A stretch of 64,000 bases of DNA from the NCBI GenBank assembly GCA_964585485.1, contig CAZPDS010000001.1, forward strand, positions 30,251 through 94,250, given 5' to 3'. The DNA comes from CALGYY01 sp964585485. Lineage in GTDB: Bacteria > Bacteroidota > Bacteroidia > Bacteroidales > CAIWKO01. Below are positions 18,453 through 26,815 of the stretch, piece by piece; within the stretch, counting starts at the first letter, position 1; the number at the start of each line of letters is the position of its first letter. The translations under genes were made by a program, and so were the position numbers. The notes under the pieces are model-generated. The model had not been told where the DNA came from and made no database searches. It was given only the letters and a program-made list of their open reading frames with translations.

Positions 18453-18848
18453 TCAGGGTTGCTGTACCGATTTTACCTCCACCACCGGCGGCGCGGAAAA
18501 ATGTTGTTTCACCTTACAAAGCGAAGCTACAGATACCAGGGATGCTACGTATTTTTCGGGAAAGTCTTTCGGAACCTGGATTTCCAGGCCAACATACGTC
18601 GCCATGCCCCTTGCGTCAAATTCGTGCTTCTGCACAATTTTGATCCCTTCCGTAGAGATTCCCCGCTGATCGCAGAAACCTTTTACATAGATGCCGGCAC
18701 AGGTGGCCAGCGACGCCAGAAACAGCTCAAACGGCGTAACGGCTGCGTCATTTCCACCGCCCTGCACAGGCTGATCGGTTTTCACAACATGCTGCCGAAC
18801 ACGGGCGTTCACGCCCTTGCTTCCTTCAAAGAAAACTTCGATTTCCAT
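18453..18848 (-). CDS. OsmC/YhfA-type thiol peroxidase-like protein
   Basis: 131 residues, single OsmC domain. The first conserved cysteine is in the LASLATCAGI helix and the second in SLCKVKQHF, matching the redox pair of OsmC/Ohr proteins. Members reduce organic hydroperoxides, but the YhfA-like branch has less certain substrates. It is the last gene of the operon with the MbnP-like protein (15 bases upstream) and is followed directly by a terminator. Linkage to a copper receptor would fit a role in oxidative stress from copper; this is inference. Confidence 0.9.
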   Translation of the reverse strand: MEIEVFFEGSKGVNARVRQHVVKTDQPVQGGGNDAAVTPFELFLASLATCAGIYVKGFCDQRGISTEGIKIVQKHEFDARGMATYVGLEIQVPKDFPEKYVASLVSVASLCKVKQHFSAPPVVEVKSVQQP

Positions 18849-18863
18849 AAAATATAGTTTTAA

Positions 18864-19667
18864 TTAATAATTTACCGCGCCAATGGTGAAAACATCCACC
18901 CCATTTTCCTTAACCTTCTGCATCGCCGCCTGATTCTGCATGATATAGCTGCCCCACACATTGTGATCCCACACGTGCGGTGTTTCAAACCAGCTTTCCA
19001 CATTCATGCGAATTTCAATAGTCGTAGTCGCATCCTCATTCACCGTAAAGGATTCGTTGCTAAGATTCACCTCAAAATAATTCTGTACAAAGCCGGTAAT
19101 GGAATCCACATTAACGACCCCGCTGGCGTATATCTGCCCTATTCCGAGGTGAAAATCAAAGGGAACAACCTGGTTCGCCGTATCCTTCCATTTTCCGTTC
19201 AGCTTCATGTAGTGATAGCCCCCACCCAGAAATTCCGGCCAAAACATATTGCTCTCGGGAGGGTTCACAAACATGTACGATTGGTTGCTGGCTTCGCTGA
19301 TTCCAAAGATAAAGCTGATGGACGTGTACGTGCCGCTGGTAATCGGATCCACCACATTCCACATCAGCGTCGCGGGGATGTCGGTGTCCACATAGTGAAT
19401 ATCGTCCCAATCATCAATGCGCAGGGTAGAGCCATCACCGGCGTGCAGCACCACGTCTGACACGAAGTACTGAATCTCGTTGACCAGGTACTCGTTGCCG
19501 GCGGCATTCAGATACATCAGCGAGTCCATCACCAGAGGTTCACCATTCACGGTGTGCGTAAATTTCAAATTGATTTTGCCCGTTTCCGGAGCCGGCGGAG
19601 GCGGATCTTTTTTACAGCCCGCCAAAACGGTGACCAAAATAAGGCTGAAGCCCAGCAATCTTTTCAT
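18864..19667 (-). CDS. MbnP-like copper-associated lipoprotein
   Basis: 267 residues from ATG 19667 (MKRLLGFSL). Lipobox LAGC with Cys18, then a short Pro-rich linker. The body has the layout I associate with the MbnP family: an early LKFTHTVNG strand, NEIQYFVSDVVLH, GGGYHYMKLNGKW, and FDFHLGIG. Family members near methanobactin genes bind copper; the characterised one carries a tryptophan-derived kynurenine made by a partner dihaem enzyme, MbnH. No MbnH is visible in this window. The neighbouring TonB receptor has copper-ligand motifs, which supports a copper role. The family call is by pattern only. Confidence 0.75.
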   Translation of the reverse strand: MKRLLGFSLILVTVLAGCKKDPPPPAPETGKINLKFTHTVNGEPLVMDSLMYLNAAGNEYLVNEIQYFVSDVVLHAGDGSTLRIDDWDDIHYVDTDIPATLMWNVVDPITSGTYTSISFIFGISEASNQSYMFVNPPESNMFWPEFLGGGYHYMKLNGKWKDTANQVVPFDFHLGIGQIYASGVVNVDSITGFVQNYFEVNLSNESFTVNEDATTTIEIRMNVESWFETPHVWDHNVWGSYIMQNQAAMQKVKENGVDVFTIGAVNY

Positions 19668-19710
19668 CTTTTTCAGGAATTTTACAAGAGGCCCAACGCC
19701 CCCTCTTTCA

Positions 19711-20085
19711 TTAATAGGGAACAACCCCCGAAACCGTTACAGGCATGGTATTGTCGTTGGTTCGCGAAGCCTGTTTGTAAATCTTTCCATCCACATACAC
19801 CCGCACCTGAACATAAGAATCCGGTGTAGTGTCCAGCACGGAAATATAAACGATGTCGCCGGATTCCGCCAACCACGAAGAGACAACAATTTTATCGCTC
19901 TTGCTTTGGGTGGAATACGTGGCGGTTTGAACCACCGGAGCTTCGTTGGAATAACGTGCCGTAAAGCCCGTTTCCGAGTTGGTGACCATATACGAAACCG
20001 TATGGCTGTCTTCTTTCTCACAGGCTGCGAGCCACAGGAACAGCGGGATCAGCAAAAATATTAAACGCAGGTTTTTCATATTCAT
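19711..20085 (-). CDS. Small lipoprotein of the copper-receptor operon
   Basis: 124 residues from ATG 20085 (a second ATG at 20079). Lipobox LAAC with Cys22. The mature part of about 100 residues is rich in alternating beta strands, with VQVRVYVDGKIYKQ near the end; the pattern recalls the MmpS-like beta sandwich, but that is a weak resemblance. It starts 4 bases after the TonB receptor stop, so it is almost certainly translated from the same message. No metal-binding Cys or His cluster is evident in it. Confidence 0.75.
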   Translation of the reverse strand: MNMKNLRLIFLLIPLFLWLAACEKEDSHTVSYMVTNSETGFTARYSNEAPVVQTATYSTQSKSDKIVVSSWLAESGDIVYISVLDTTPDSYVQVRVYVDGKIYKQASRTNDNTMPVTVSGVVPY

Positions 20086-20089
20086 CCGC

Positions 20090-22243
20090 TTAAAAATTAA
20101 ACATTACATTGGCGTAAAGCACACGGCCTGGTTCGTAGAGTCTTCCGGTGGAACCGATCATTTTCCGATTGAGGTGCTCGTAGTAGGCCGTGTTCAGCAG
20201 GTTGTTCACGCCACCGCTTAAGGTGAGGAAGGACTTATACTTGTACGTAAGGCCCAGGTTCAATAATACAAAACCCGGTGTCGTTTTTTCGTAGAAAGCT
20301 TCAGAGACATGCCCCTGGTCCAACACCATCCTGCAGGCCACGCGGGGAACCAACTTGCCATTAAAGAACTTGTAGTAAGCCGAAACGTTTATTTCCAGCG
20401 GGGGAATTTCAGACAAAGCGTCATTGGTCAATACTTCTTCGCCGATTACCTGCTGGCTGACAATTTTCGTGGGATCGAGCAGCTGCTTGGTCACCGAAGA
20501 GATTGTTGCATAGGTATAGGCGGCGGAAATTCGTCCGCCCGGTTTCCAGCTTTCGGGTGTGCGATACGCCAGTTCAAAACCAGTGAAATAGGCGGTTCCG
20601 GCATTGTAAAATTCTTTCACCCCGAGCACATTAGCCGTAAGCGGTTTTTGAACCGACGGCGGCAAACGCCGTCCGCTGATAAATCCTTCAACAATAGAGT
20701 AAAATACATTGACCTCTGCTGTCCCGGCTTTCTCATGATAGTATTTAAACCCAAGGTCCGCCTCGTTGTTTGTTTCGGGCTTCAATTGGGGATTTCCCAG
20801 GTATTCATAATTATCGTAACCCACCGGTAACAGGATAATAAAGCGTTCCAGCATATTCGGACTACGGGTGCCACGGCCCAGGGAAAAACTCAGGGCATAA
20901 TGATCACCCCAGCGTTTGGTGACGCCGCCACTAAAACTAAGGTTCAGAAAATTACTGGTGGTGGTATCGTTATACAACAAGACCGGGGGTGGGGTTCCGG
21001 TACCATAGAGAACAATCGGACCTGAAGTAGCGTGATTCTGGTCGAGGCGCAGGGTGCCCACCACATCCCAGGTAGTACCCAGCATGGTTTTAAATTCACC
21101 ATATAGCCCCAGATTATACATGCTGGCGTCGTTCCATAAGGCTTCCGTTTTAGTCGGAATCATGCCGTTCATGGGCGCTTGCATGATCATGGTTTTCACC
21201 CGGTCGCCATCCTTGGCAATCAGCATGAAATCGCCACCCAAAAACAGGATGTACTTATCCTTGAAATTTAAATCCACCCCACCGCGCACTCCCAGCGTAG
21301 CCGCCGTTACATCCGAAACCGCCACCGCGGTATCGGAGTTCGCACGCGATTTATTATCCATTACGTGATTAACCACGGTATAGCTGGCCTTCAGGTTGGC
21401 CCCGCTAAACACCCCGTTGTGGCCCTTGGTAACGTAAGCCAGGGAAAGGGAGTTGGTGAGATCCGAACGTTCGTCCATCTGGAGTGCCGGAAAACGTACA
21501 TTGCTGTGTTGCGCACCCATGTAGGAAAGGAGTACCTGATGTTTTTTGGCCGGGGTAAACCCCAGCTTGGCCGAATAACTCGTCTTTTCAAAGGAAGAAG
21601 AATATTGCGTGCCGTTCCCGTCATCGTAATTACCATATTGCATGCGATTGGCACTCATCAGAAAATAAACAAACCGATTACCACCCCGAAGGTCGACATG
21701 CTGTTTATTCCCGTTCCAGTTACTTTCGTAGCCCACTGAAGCACGGCCGTGTACTTCAAATTTCGCGTAGGGTTGCGGTTGCAGCGTTATCAGGTTCACC
21801 ACACCTCCAAAAGCCGGTCCGTAGCGTAAAGCAAAGGGGCCCTTGATGACTTCCATCTGCTCGATGTCGTCAATGTCAACATGCGAAGTGGTGGGGTCCA
21901 TCCGGTTCGGACAGCCGCCTTCAATTCCGACCGCCCCGTTGATAAGGGTGAGTAACTGACTGAATTTAAAACCGCGCACCACCGGATCGATGTTGGCGCC
22001 CCCCTTTCGGAGCCCGGATACATTTGGTACACTGCGAAGAACCTCGCCAATATCGCGAACCGCCTCGTCGTCCAGAATGGATTTTAAAACCACCTGCTTT
22101 TGATACGGAATGCGTTTCAGGGCGCGGTCGATGACTTCCACCGGCCCAAGTTTAACGGTGTCGCCGATGCCCTGTGCCTGGGTAGCACTTCCTGCAAAGA
22201 TCAGCAAGAGCCCGGCAAGAGAGAGCTTCCAAGTTGTATGCAT
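20090..22243 (-). CDS. TonB-dependent outer-membrane copper receptor (OprC/NosA-like)
   Basis: 717 residues from ATG 22243; signal peptide ends near ATQAQG. The plug has SVPNVSGLRKGGANIDPVVRG and EVIKGPFALRYGPAFGGVVN; the barrel ends with a C-terminal Phe. Two motifs stand out: CPNRM (Cys111, Met115) in the plug and HVM (His293, Met295) in the barrel. OprC binds copper with a CxxxM plug motif and an HxM barrel motif, and both are reproduced here in matching context (GGCPNRMDP, NHVMDN). It should take up copper across the outer membrane using TonB energy. It is the first gene of a four-gene operon and has a -7 element upstream. Confidence 0.9.
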   Translation of the reverse strand: MHTTWKLSLAGLLLIFAGSATQAQGIGDTVKLGPVEVIDRALKRIPYQKQVVLKSILDDEAVRDIGEVLRSVPNVSGLRKGGANIDPVVRGFKFSQLLTLINGAVGIEGGCPNRMDPTTSHVDIDDIEQMEVIKGPFALRYGPAFGGVVNLITLQPQPYAKFEVHGRASVGYESNWNGNKQHVDLRGGNRFVYFLMSANRMQYGNYDDGNGTQYSSSFEKTSYSAKLGFTPAKKHQVLLSYMGAQHSNVRFPALQMDERSDLTNSLSLAYVTKGHNGVFSGANLKASYTVVNHVMDNKSRANSDTAVAVSDVTAATLGVRGGVDLNFKDKYILFLGGDFMLIAKDGDRVKTMIMQAPMNGMIPTKTEALWNDASMYNLGLYGEFKTMLGTTWDVVGTLRLDQNHATSGPIVLYGTGTPPPVLLYNDTTTSNFLNLSFSGGVTKRWGDHYALSFSLGRGTRSPNMLERFIILLPVGYDNYEYLGNPQLKPETNNEADLGFKYYHEKAGTAEVNVFYSIVEGFISGRRLPPSVQKPLTANVLGVKEFYNAGTAYFTGFELAYRTPESWKPGGRISAAYTYATISSVTKQLLDPTKIVSQQVIGEEVLTNDALSEIPPLEINVSAYYKFFNGKLVPRVACRMVLDQGHVSEAFYEKTTPGFVLLNLGLTYKYKSFLTLSGGVNNLLNTAYYEHLNRKMIGSTGRLYEPGRVLYANVMFNF

Positions 22244-22282
22244 GCAACGTAAATTTTTCAGTTCAATAAACTGTAATTTATA

Positions 22283-22290
22283 CAAAAATA
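22283..22290 (-). promoter_or_regulatory. Candidate -7 promoter element for the copper-receptor operon
   Basis: Minus-strand TATTTTTG is an exact TAnnTTTG match 39 bases before the predicted ATG. Further upstream, CCGGGC (22337-22342) can pair with GCCCGG (22365-22370) across a 22-base loop; it has no T-run and its role is unknown. Confidence 0.4.
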
Positions 22291-22387
22291 CGGAAATATT
22301 TTGGAAATTCGCCTAAATGGCTGGTTCTAAATATTACCGGGCCTTACCGCTACGCCTGCCATGAGCCCGGAATGAGGATGGTTTGTT

Positions 22388-22855
22388 TTAGTTTGATTTC
22401 TTAACAATCCACCCCACCTGCATTATTTCGGGTGTTTCCGGCAAGGGCATAATGTTCTGCACCGTGAAAAGATAATGGCCCTTTCGGGGAAAGGTGAAAT
22501 CGCTGAGGTACTCAAAATTGATGTCCCATAAATCACCCGCACCCTCGCCCAGGAAGGATCCGTCTTTATCGCGGAGCATCAGGTCAAGATCGCGTGTTCG
22601 CGTTTCCCCGGAAGGGAAGGTTGAGTATACGTTAACTTTGATGTTGGCAAAGGCATAATAGCTGGTGTGCCGGATCGCCAGCTCCACATCATAGGCCTGC
22701 AGCGTATCGTTGATCTCCACGTCAAACGTGATCGCGTTTTCCCGTGCCCACCGGTACTGAGGAATGTCCATAAATTCCTGAAATACGCGTTGATCGCAGG
22801 AAATCAGAAACATGGTCAGGCTAAGCACAAATAGAAGCGGCAGGATCTTTTTCAT
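22388..22855 (-). CDS. gldH: Gliding motility lipoprotein GldH
   Basis: 155 residues from ATG 22855 (MKKILPLLF); lipobox LISC with Cys20. The pattern IPQYRWARENAITFDVEIND, then YDVELAIRHTSYYAFANIKV and the closing IMQVGWIVKK, is that of GldH. GldH is one of the lipoproteins needed for gliding and T9SS function in Flavobacterium. Its presence fits the two T9SS-sorted proteins in this window. It diverges from the RNase HI gene. Confidence 0.85.
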   Translation of the reverse strand: MKKILPLLFVLSLTMFLISCDQRVFQEFMDIPQYRWARENAITFDVEINDTLQAYDVELAIRHTSYYAFANIKVNVYSTFPSGETRTRDLDLMLRDKDGSFLGEGAGDLWDINFEYLSDFTFPRKGHYLFTVQNIMPLPETPEIMQVGWIVKKSN

Positions 22856-22929
22856 AAAACTTGGGATTAAAAGGAGCAATAGCAAATTAGACGTATTTTT
22901 ACAAACGCATTGCACAAGGATTATTGTTC

Positions 22930-23556
22930 ATGACAAAAATAGCAAAACAAAAATACTACGTCGTTTGGAAAGGGGCAAAACCTGGCATTTACACCTCCTG
23001 GGACGAATGCCGGGAACAGGTGCATGGCACCGAAGGCGCCCTTTACAAGGCCTTCGATAGTTTGCCGGAAGCTGAAACCGCCTTTCGGGAAAAACCGCAA
23101 AAACATATCTATAAAAAAGATACAAAACCATCCGTGGTCAGCAAATCCGCTATCATTCAGGACAGCATCAGTGTTGATGCGGCGTGGAATACGGTGAGTA
23201 AGGACATGGAATACCGTGGCGTTTACACCTGGAACGCGGAAGAAATTTTTCACCGGGGGCCCTTTCCTGACGGCACGAACAATATCGGGGAATTTTTGGC
23301 CCTGGTTCACGCCCTGGCGCTGCTGGAAAAAAATGGCAAAAAAACACCCGTTTATTCCGACAGCCGTACGGCCATAGCCTGGGTCCGGAATAAACGGGCG
23401 AATACGAAACTGGAACCTACTTCACGAAATGCCGAACTTTTCGATCTGATCGCCCGGGCCGAAAACTGGCTCAGGGAACACCCACTGAAGAATGCCGTTC
23501 TGAAATGGGAAACGGAATCGTGGGGCGAAATACCGGCGGATTTCGGGCGAAAGTAA
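22930..23556 (+). CDS. Ribonuclease HI with N-terminal hybrid-binding (viroplasmin) domain
   Basis: 208 residues from ATG 22930. Residues 8-55 form the caulimovirus-viroplasmin/HBD domain (YYVVWKGAKPGIYTSWDEC) that grips RNA:DNA hybrids. The RNase H domain keeps the four acidic catalytic residues: Asp83, Glu121, Asp144 and Asp204. It degrades the RNA strand of hybrids. This HBD plus RNase H form is common in Bacteroidota in place of the short E. coli form. It is convergent with the ArsR gene, five bases between stops. Confidence 0.93.
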   Translation: MTKIAKQKYYVVWKGAKPGIYTSWDECREQVHGTEGALYKAFDSLPEAETAFREKPQKHIYKKDTKPSVVSKSAIIQDSISVDAAWNTVSKDMEYRGVYTWNAEEIFHRGPFPDGTNNIGEFLALVHALALLEKNGKKTPVYSDSRTAIAWVRNKRANTKLEPTSRNAELFDLIARAENWLREHPLKNAVLKWETESWGEIPADFGRK

Positions 23557-23561
23557 GCGCC

Positions 23562-23858
23562 TTAGTCGTTACACTTGCTAACGCACTCAAGAATGGTCGC
23601 CAGTGCCGAATGTTTCAGATAATAGAAAGTATTCTTGCCATCACGTTTGGATTCCAGAATACCCTTGCTTTTCAAAATGTTCAGGTGGTGCGAAGCCGCA
23701 GCCTGTTCAATTTTCAGCTTTTCGTAAATGGAAGTCACGTTCATCTTACCGTTGGTTTCTAATAAACCAATGATTGCGATCCGCATCGGATGAGCAATGG
23801 ACCTCAGCTTGCCGGCTGCTGCGTCAAGCTTGTGCATGTCTAATTGAGTCTTTGCCAT
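23562..23858 (-). CDS. ArsR family winged-helix transcriptional regulator
   Basis: 98 residues. The helix-turn-helix lies at about 40-75 (VTSIYEKLKIEQAAASHHLNIL written in part), followed by the beta wing (KRDGKNTFYYLK). A lone Cys pair near the C-terminus (ECVSKCND) might sense metal or redox state, as in some ArsR members, but it is not one of the classic metal sites I can name. No obvious regulated partner is adjacent. A minus-strand TACTTTTG at 23969-23976 is a candidate -7 element; the rest of 23859-24101 is AT-rich and empty. Confidence 0.88.
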   Translation of the reverse strand: MAKTQLDMHKLDAAAGKLRSIAHPMRIAIIGLLETNGKMNVTSIYEKLKIEQAAASHHLNILKSKGILESKRDGKNTFYYLKHSALATILECVSKCND

Positions 23859-24101
23859 AATAATAAAAATTTAGTCAATTTTCCTTAACAATAAATTTAT
23901 TGATTTCGTGGTGCGTGTTGAAAGATGGTTACTATGTTTAAACAATCATTTCCAAAAGTTTTCAAAAACAAAAGTACAAAGAAAATTAATAGTGTGACAT
24001 AATTAACAGAATTTCTTTAACAACTTTTTTACTGTTTTTTAACGCGCTACTTGAATGGTGCGGGAAATTATTCAACGACTAATTAAAAATCAAGATAATA
24101 G

Positions 24102-24635
24102 CTAAATTGAAATGAGGGAAAAAATCTCAGCCCCGTCGATAATTTTTTTTCGTCCTTCCAGAAAAAGGAGTTCAATAATAAAGCTAACATACACTTTATT
24201 CACACCAAAATGATGGATCAGGTTCTGGGTGGCGTGAGCTGAACCCCCGGTAGCCAGGAGGTCATCGTGGAGCAGAACCACATCGCCGGGTTCCAGTGCG
24301 TCTTTGTGAATTTCCAACTGGCCTTCGCCGTACTCCAGGGTATAGGTTTCGGTAAAGGTATCGGCCGGCAACTTCCCGGGTTTTCGCACCGGTACAAAAC
24401 CGGCACCCAGACGGTAAGCCAATACACTACCGGCAATAAAACCGCGCGATTCAATGCCCACCACCTTGGTGATTCCCTTGTCCTTGTATTGCTCATACAA
24501 ACGATCGATCACAAAGGCGAAAATCTCCGGACGCTTGAGGGCGGTCGTAATATCTTTAAACAGGATGCCGGGTTTCGGAAAATCAGGGACATCCCGTATT
24601 GCATCTTTTAGGTTTTGAATCGTTACTTGAGACAT
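24102..24635 (-). CDS. apt: Adenine phosphoribosyltransferase
   Basis: 177 residues from ATG 24635 (MSQVTIQNL). FPKPGILFKDIT is the family N-terminal signature and VVLLHDDLLATGGSA is the PRPP-binding loop. It converts adenine and PRPP to AMP. It lies 8 bases after rlmN, which itself overlaps the deaminase gene, so the three form an operon linking adenine removal and adenine salvage. Confidence 0.96.
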   Translation of the reverse strand: MSQVTIQNLKDAIRDVPDFPKPGILFKDITTALKRPEIFAFVIDRLYEQYKDKGITKVVGIESRGFIAGSVLAYRLGAGFVPVRKPGKLPADTFTETYTLEYGEGQLEIHKDALEPGDVVLLHDDLLATGGSAHATQNLIHHFGVNKVYVSFIIELLFLEGRKKIIDGAEIFSLISI

Positions 24636-24643
24636 AGGTCGTT

Positions 24644-25696
24644 TTAAAGTTCCTTTAGTTTCCGTTGTGCAAGTTGACCGCAAGCCGCATCAATATCGGC
24701 TCCGCGGCTTTTTCGGACCTGAACAAGGATATTTTTGTCGGTCAGATATTGCGCAAATGTACGTATTTTTTTTAGATCTGACGACTGAAAATCACTTTCT
24801 GCAACATTGTTGTAAGAAATCAGGTTGATTTTTACCGGAAACGACTTACAGAAGCGGGCCAGCGCGCGAACTTCAGCCTCCCCGTCATTCACGCCGTTCA
24901 GCATCACATATTCAAAGGTGATACGTCCCGACGTGATCGCGTGATAGTCCTGCAGAGCCACCGATAATTCCACCAGGGAATGCGTTTTCGCAACCGGCAT
25001 CAGGCGCTCGCGGATCTCCTGTACGGCGGCATGCAGCGAAACAGCCAATTGTACACGTGGAAAATCTGCCGCAAAACGTCGAATCCCGTCCGGAATGCCG
25101 GCTGTGGAAACCGTAATCCGCTGGGGCGAAAAAGCCAGGCCTTCGTCTGCATCGGTAATACGTCGAAGCGCCTCCGCCAATACGTCGTAATTCAGAAAAG
25201 GCTCACCCATCCCCATCACCACGATGTTGTTCAACTTATGTCCGGATTTTTCCAAACTAATGCGGTTCAAGGCCACCACCTGGTCATAAATCTCCCACGC
25301 TTCCAGGTTTCGGGTAAATCCCGAGCGCCCGGTGGCACAGAAGGCACAAGCGAGCGGACAACCCGATTGGGTCGAGATGCAGGCCGTGCTGCGTTGTTCC
25401 GTAGGAATATAAACGCCCTCGGTAAGGGCCCCATCAGGAAGTTGAAAAAGAATTTTCTCAGTACCATCGGCCGAAGCCTGACGTTGTGCCAGGGACAAAG
25501 ATTCCAACTGGAAAGAGGATTGCAACAGATCAATTAAGGGCGCCGGGAGATTCCGCATATCAGCAAAACAACGCACGTTTTTTTGCCAAATCCAGCTGCT
25601 TATCTGTTTCGATCGAAAACCTGGAATGCCCCGCTCATGGCACCATTCCAACAAGTCACCGGAAGAACAATTTTTTATGGAGGGGCTTGCGTTCAC
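24644..25696 (-). CDS. rlmN: Dual-specificity 23S rRNA/tRNA adenine-C2 methyltransferase RlmN
   Basis: 350 residues. Radical-SAM cluster CPLACAFC (Cys113, Cys117, Cys120) and the C-terminal catalytic Cys339 (DAACGQLA) are present. It methylates A2503 of 23S rRNA and A37 of some tRNAs. The start is GTG at 25696, overlapping the TGA of the upstream deaminase by three bases (GTGA), which points to translational coupling. Confidence 0.97.
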   Translation of the reverse strand: MNASPSIKNCSSGDLLEWCHERGIPGFRSKQISSWIWQKNVRCFADMRNLPAPLIDLLQSSFQLESLSLAQRQASADGTEKILFQLPDGALTEGVYIPTEQRSTACISTQSGCPLACAFCATGRSGFTRNLEAWEIYDQVVALNRISLEKSGHKLNNIVVMGMGEPFLNYDVLAEALRRITDADEGLAFSPQRITVSTAGIPDGIRRFAADFPRVQLAVSLHAAVQEIRERLMPVAKTHSLVELSVALQDYHAITSGRITFEYVMLNGVNDGEAEVRALARFCKSFPVKINLISYNNVAESDFQSSDLKKIRTFAQYLTDKNILVQVRKSRGADIDAACGQLAQRKLKEL

Positions 25697-26727
25697 GAAT
25701 GTTGGGCCTGAAAACCGAGGGCATAGGCTCTCAGCTTGTCCAGATGAAGTTGCTTGTCAGAATCGGGCAGGAAGGAAGCCATGAAGGCATTCTCGGATAA
25801 AACAAGAATCTCTTCCCGCGTAAGATCGAGACTTTGTTGTACGGCATGGAAATTTTCGTTCATGTAGCCCCCGAAGTAGGCCGGATCGTCCGAGTTGATG
25901 GTCACCACCAACCCCTCTTCGAGGAAACGACGCACAGGATGATCTTCCAGCGCCTTGACCACGCAAAGCTTATGGTTCGACAAAGGACAAATGGTAAGAG
26001 GCATCTTCAGATCCACCAAACGCTTCAATACCGCCGGATTATCCTCGCAGCGGTTGCCATGATCAATGCGCGAAACGTTCAGCAAATCCAGGGCTTCTTC
26101 AATGTATTCCACCGGACCTTCTTCACCGGCATGGGCTACGGTGCGAAAACCCTGTTCGCGGGCCCGGCTAAACACCTCCACAAATTTTGAGGGCGGGTTT
26201 CCCAACTCGCTTGAGTCGAGCCCGACCGCCGTAATCAGATGCCGGAACGGAAGTGCTTCCTCCAGCGTTTGCATAGCGTTGGCGGCACTAAGATGGCGCA
26301 AAAAACATAAAATCAGCCGGCTGCTGATGCCGTAGCGCTGTTGCGCATCCACACAGGCCCGATCAATACCACCGATCACCGTTTCCATTAAAACCCCACG
26401 CTGTGTGTGCGTTTGCGGATCAAAAAAAAGTTCCGCATGAACCACATGCTGGGCATGAACTTTCTGAAAATAGGCCATGGTTAGCTCGTAGAAATCTTCT
26501 TCCTGCAACAGCACACGCGCACCCTCATAATAAATATCAAGAAATTCCTGAAGGTTTTGAAAACGATAAGCCGCCTTGAGCTCTTCAATAGAGGAATATT
26601 TTAAGGCGATGCCATTGCGTTTCGCAATCGCAAACATCAGCTCGGGCTCAAATGTGCCCTCAATGTGCAAGTGCAATTCGGCCTTGGGCATGCCCTCGAT
26701 AAACTTATGCAGATGATTACTTTCCAT
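25693..26727 (-). CDS. Adenosine/adenine deaminase, adenine-deaminase type favoured
   Basis: 344 residues from ATG 26727. Metal ligands HLH (His19, His21) in KAELHLHIEGT, HAGEEGP, and the C-terminal SDDPAYFGGYMNENF. Classic adenosine deaminases usually read TDDP with a different tail; SDDPAYFGGY and HAGEEGP with RIDHGNRC are hallmarks of the Aah1/PA0148-type adenine deaminases. I therefore favour adenine to hypoxanthine. It forms an operon with rlmN and apt and carries its own TAnnTTTG element. Automatic annotation would probably call it add. Confidence 0.9.
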   Translation of the reverse strand: MESNHLHKFIEGMPKAELHLHIEGTFEPELMFAIAKRNGIALKYSSIEELKAAYRFQNLQEFLDIYYEGARVLLQEEDFYELTMAYFQKVHAQHVVHAELFFDPQTHTQRGVLMETVIGGIDRACVDAQQRYGISSRLILCFLRHLSAANAMQTLEEALPFRHLITAVGLDSSELGNPPSKFVEVFSRAREQGFRTVAHAGEEGPVEYIEEALDLLNVSRIDHGNRCEDNPAVLKRLVDLKMPLTICPLSNHKLCVVKALEDHPVRRFLEEGLVVTINSDDPAYFGGYMNENFHAVQQSLDLTREEILVLSENAFMASFLPDSDKQLHLDKLRAYALGFQAQHS

Positions 26728-26749
26728 TGCCCTGATTGTTAAAGGGGAA

Positions 26750-26757
26750 CAAAGGTA
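26750..26757 (-). promoter_or_regulatory. Candidate -7 promoter element for the deaminase-rlmN-apt operon
   Basis: Minus-strand TACCTTTG is an exact TAnnTTTG match 22 bases before the ATG. It adjoins the terminator of the upstream gene. Confidence 0.5.
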
Positions 26758-26788
26758 CAAAAAAAACAGGGTCGTTTTTGACCCTGTA
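26758..26788 (-). terminator. Terminator downstream of the DUF4468 gene
   Basis: Perfect 8-base stem ACAGGGTC/GACCCTGT around AAAAAC, followed on the minus strand by a run of T. It ends the DUF4468 transcript before the deaminase promoter. Confidence 0.85.
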
Positions 26789-26815
26789 TGTTAATGGCTG
26801 ATGAACACTGCCTTT

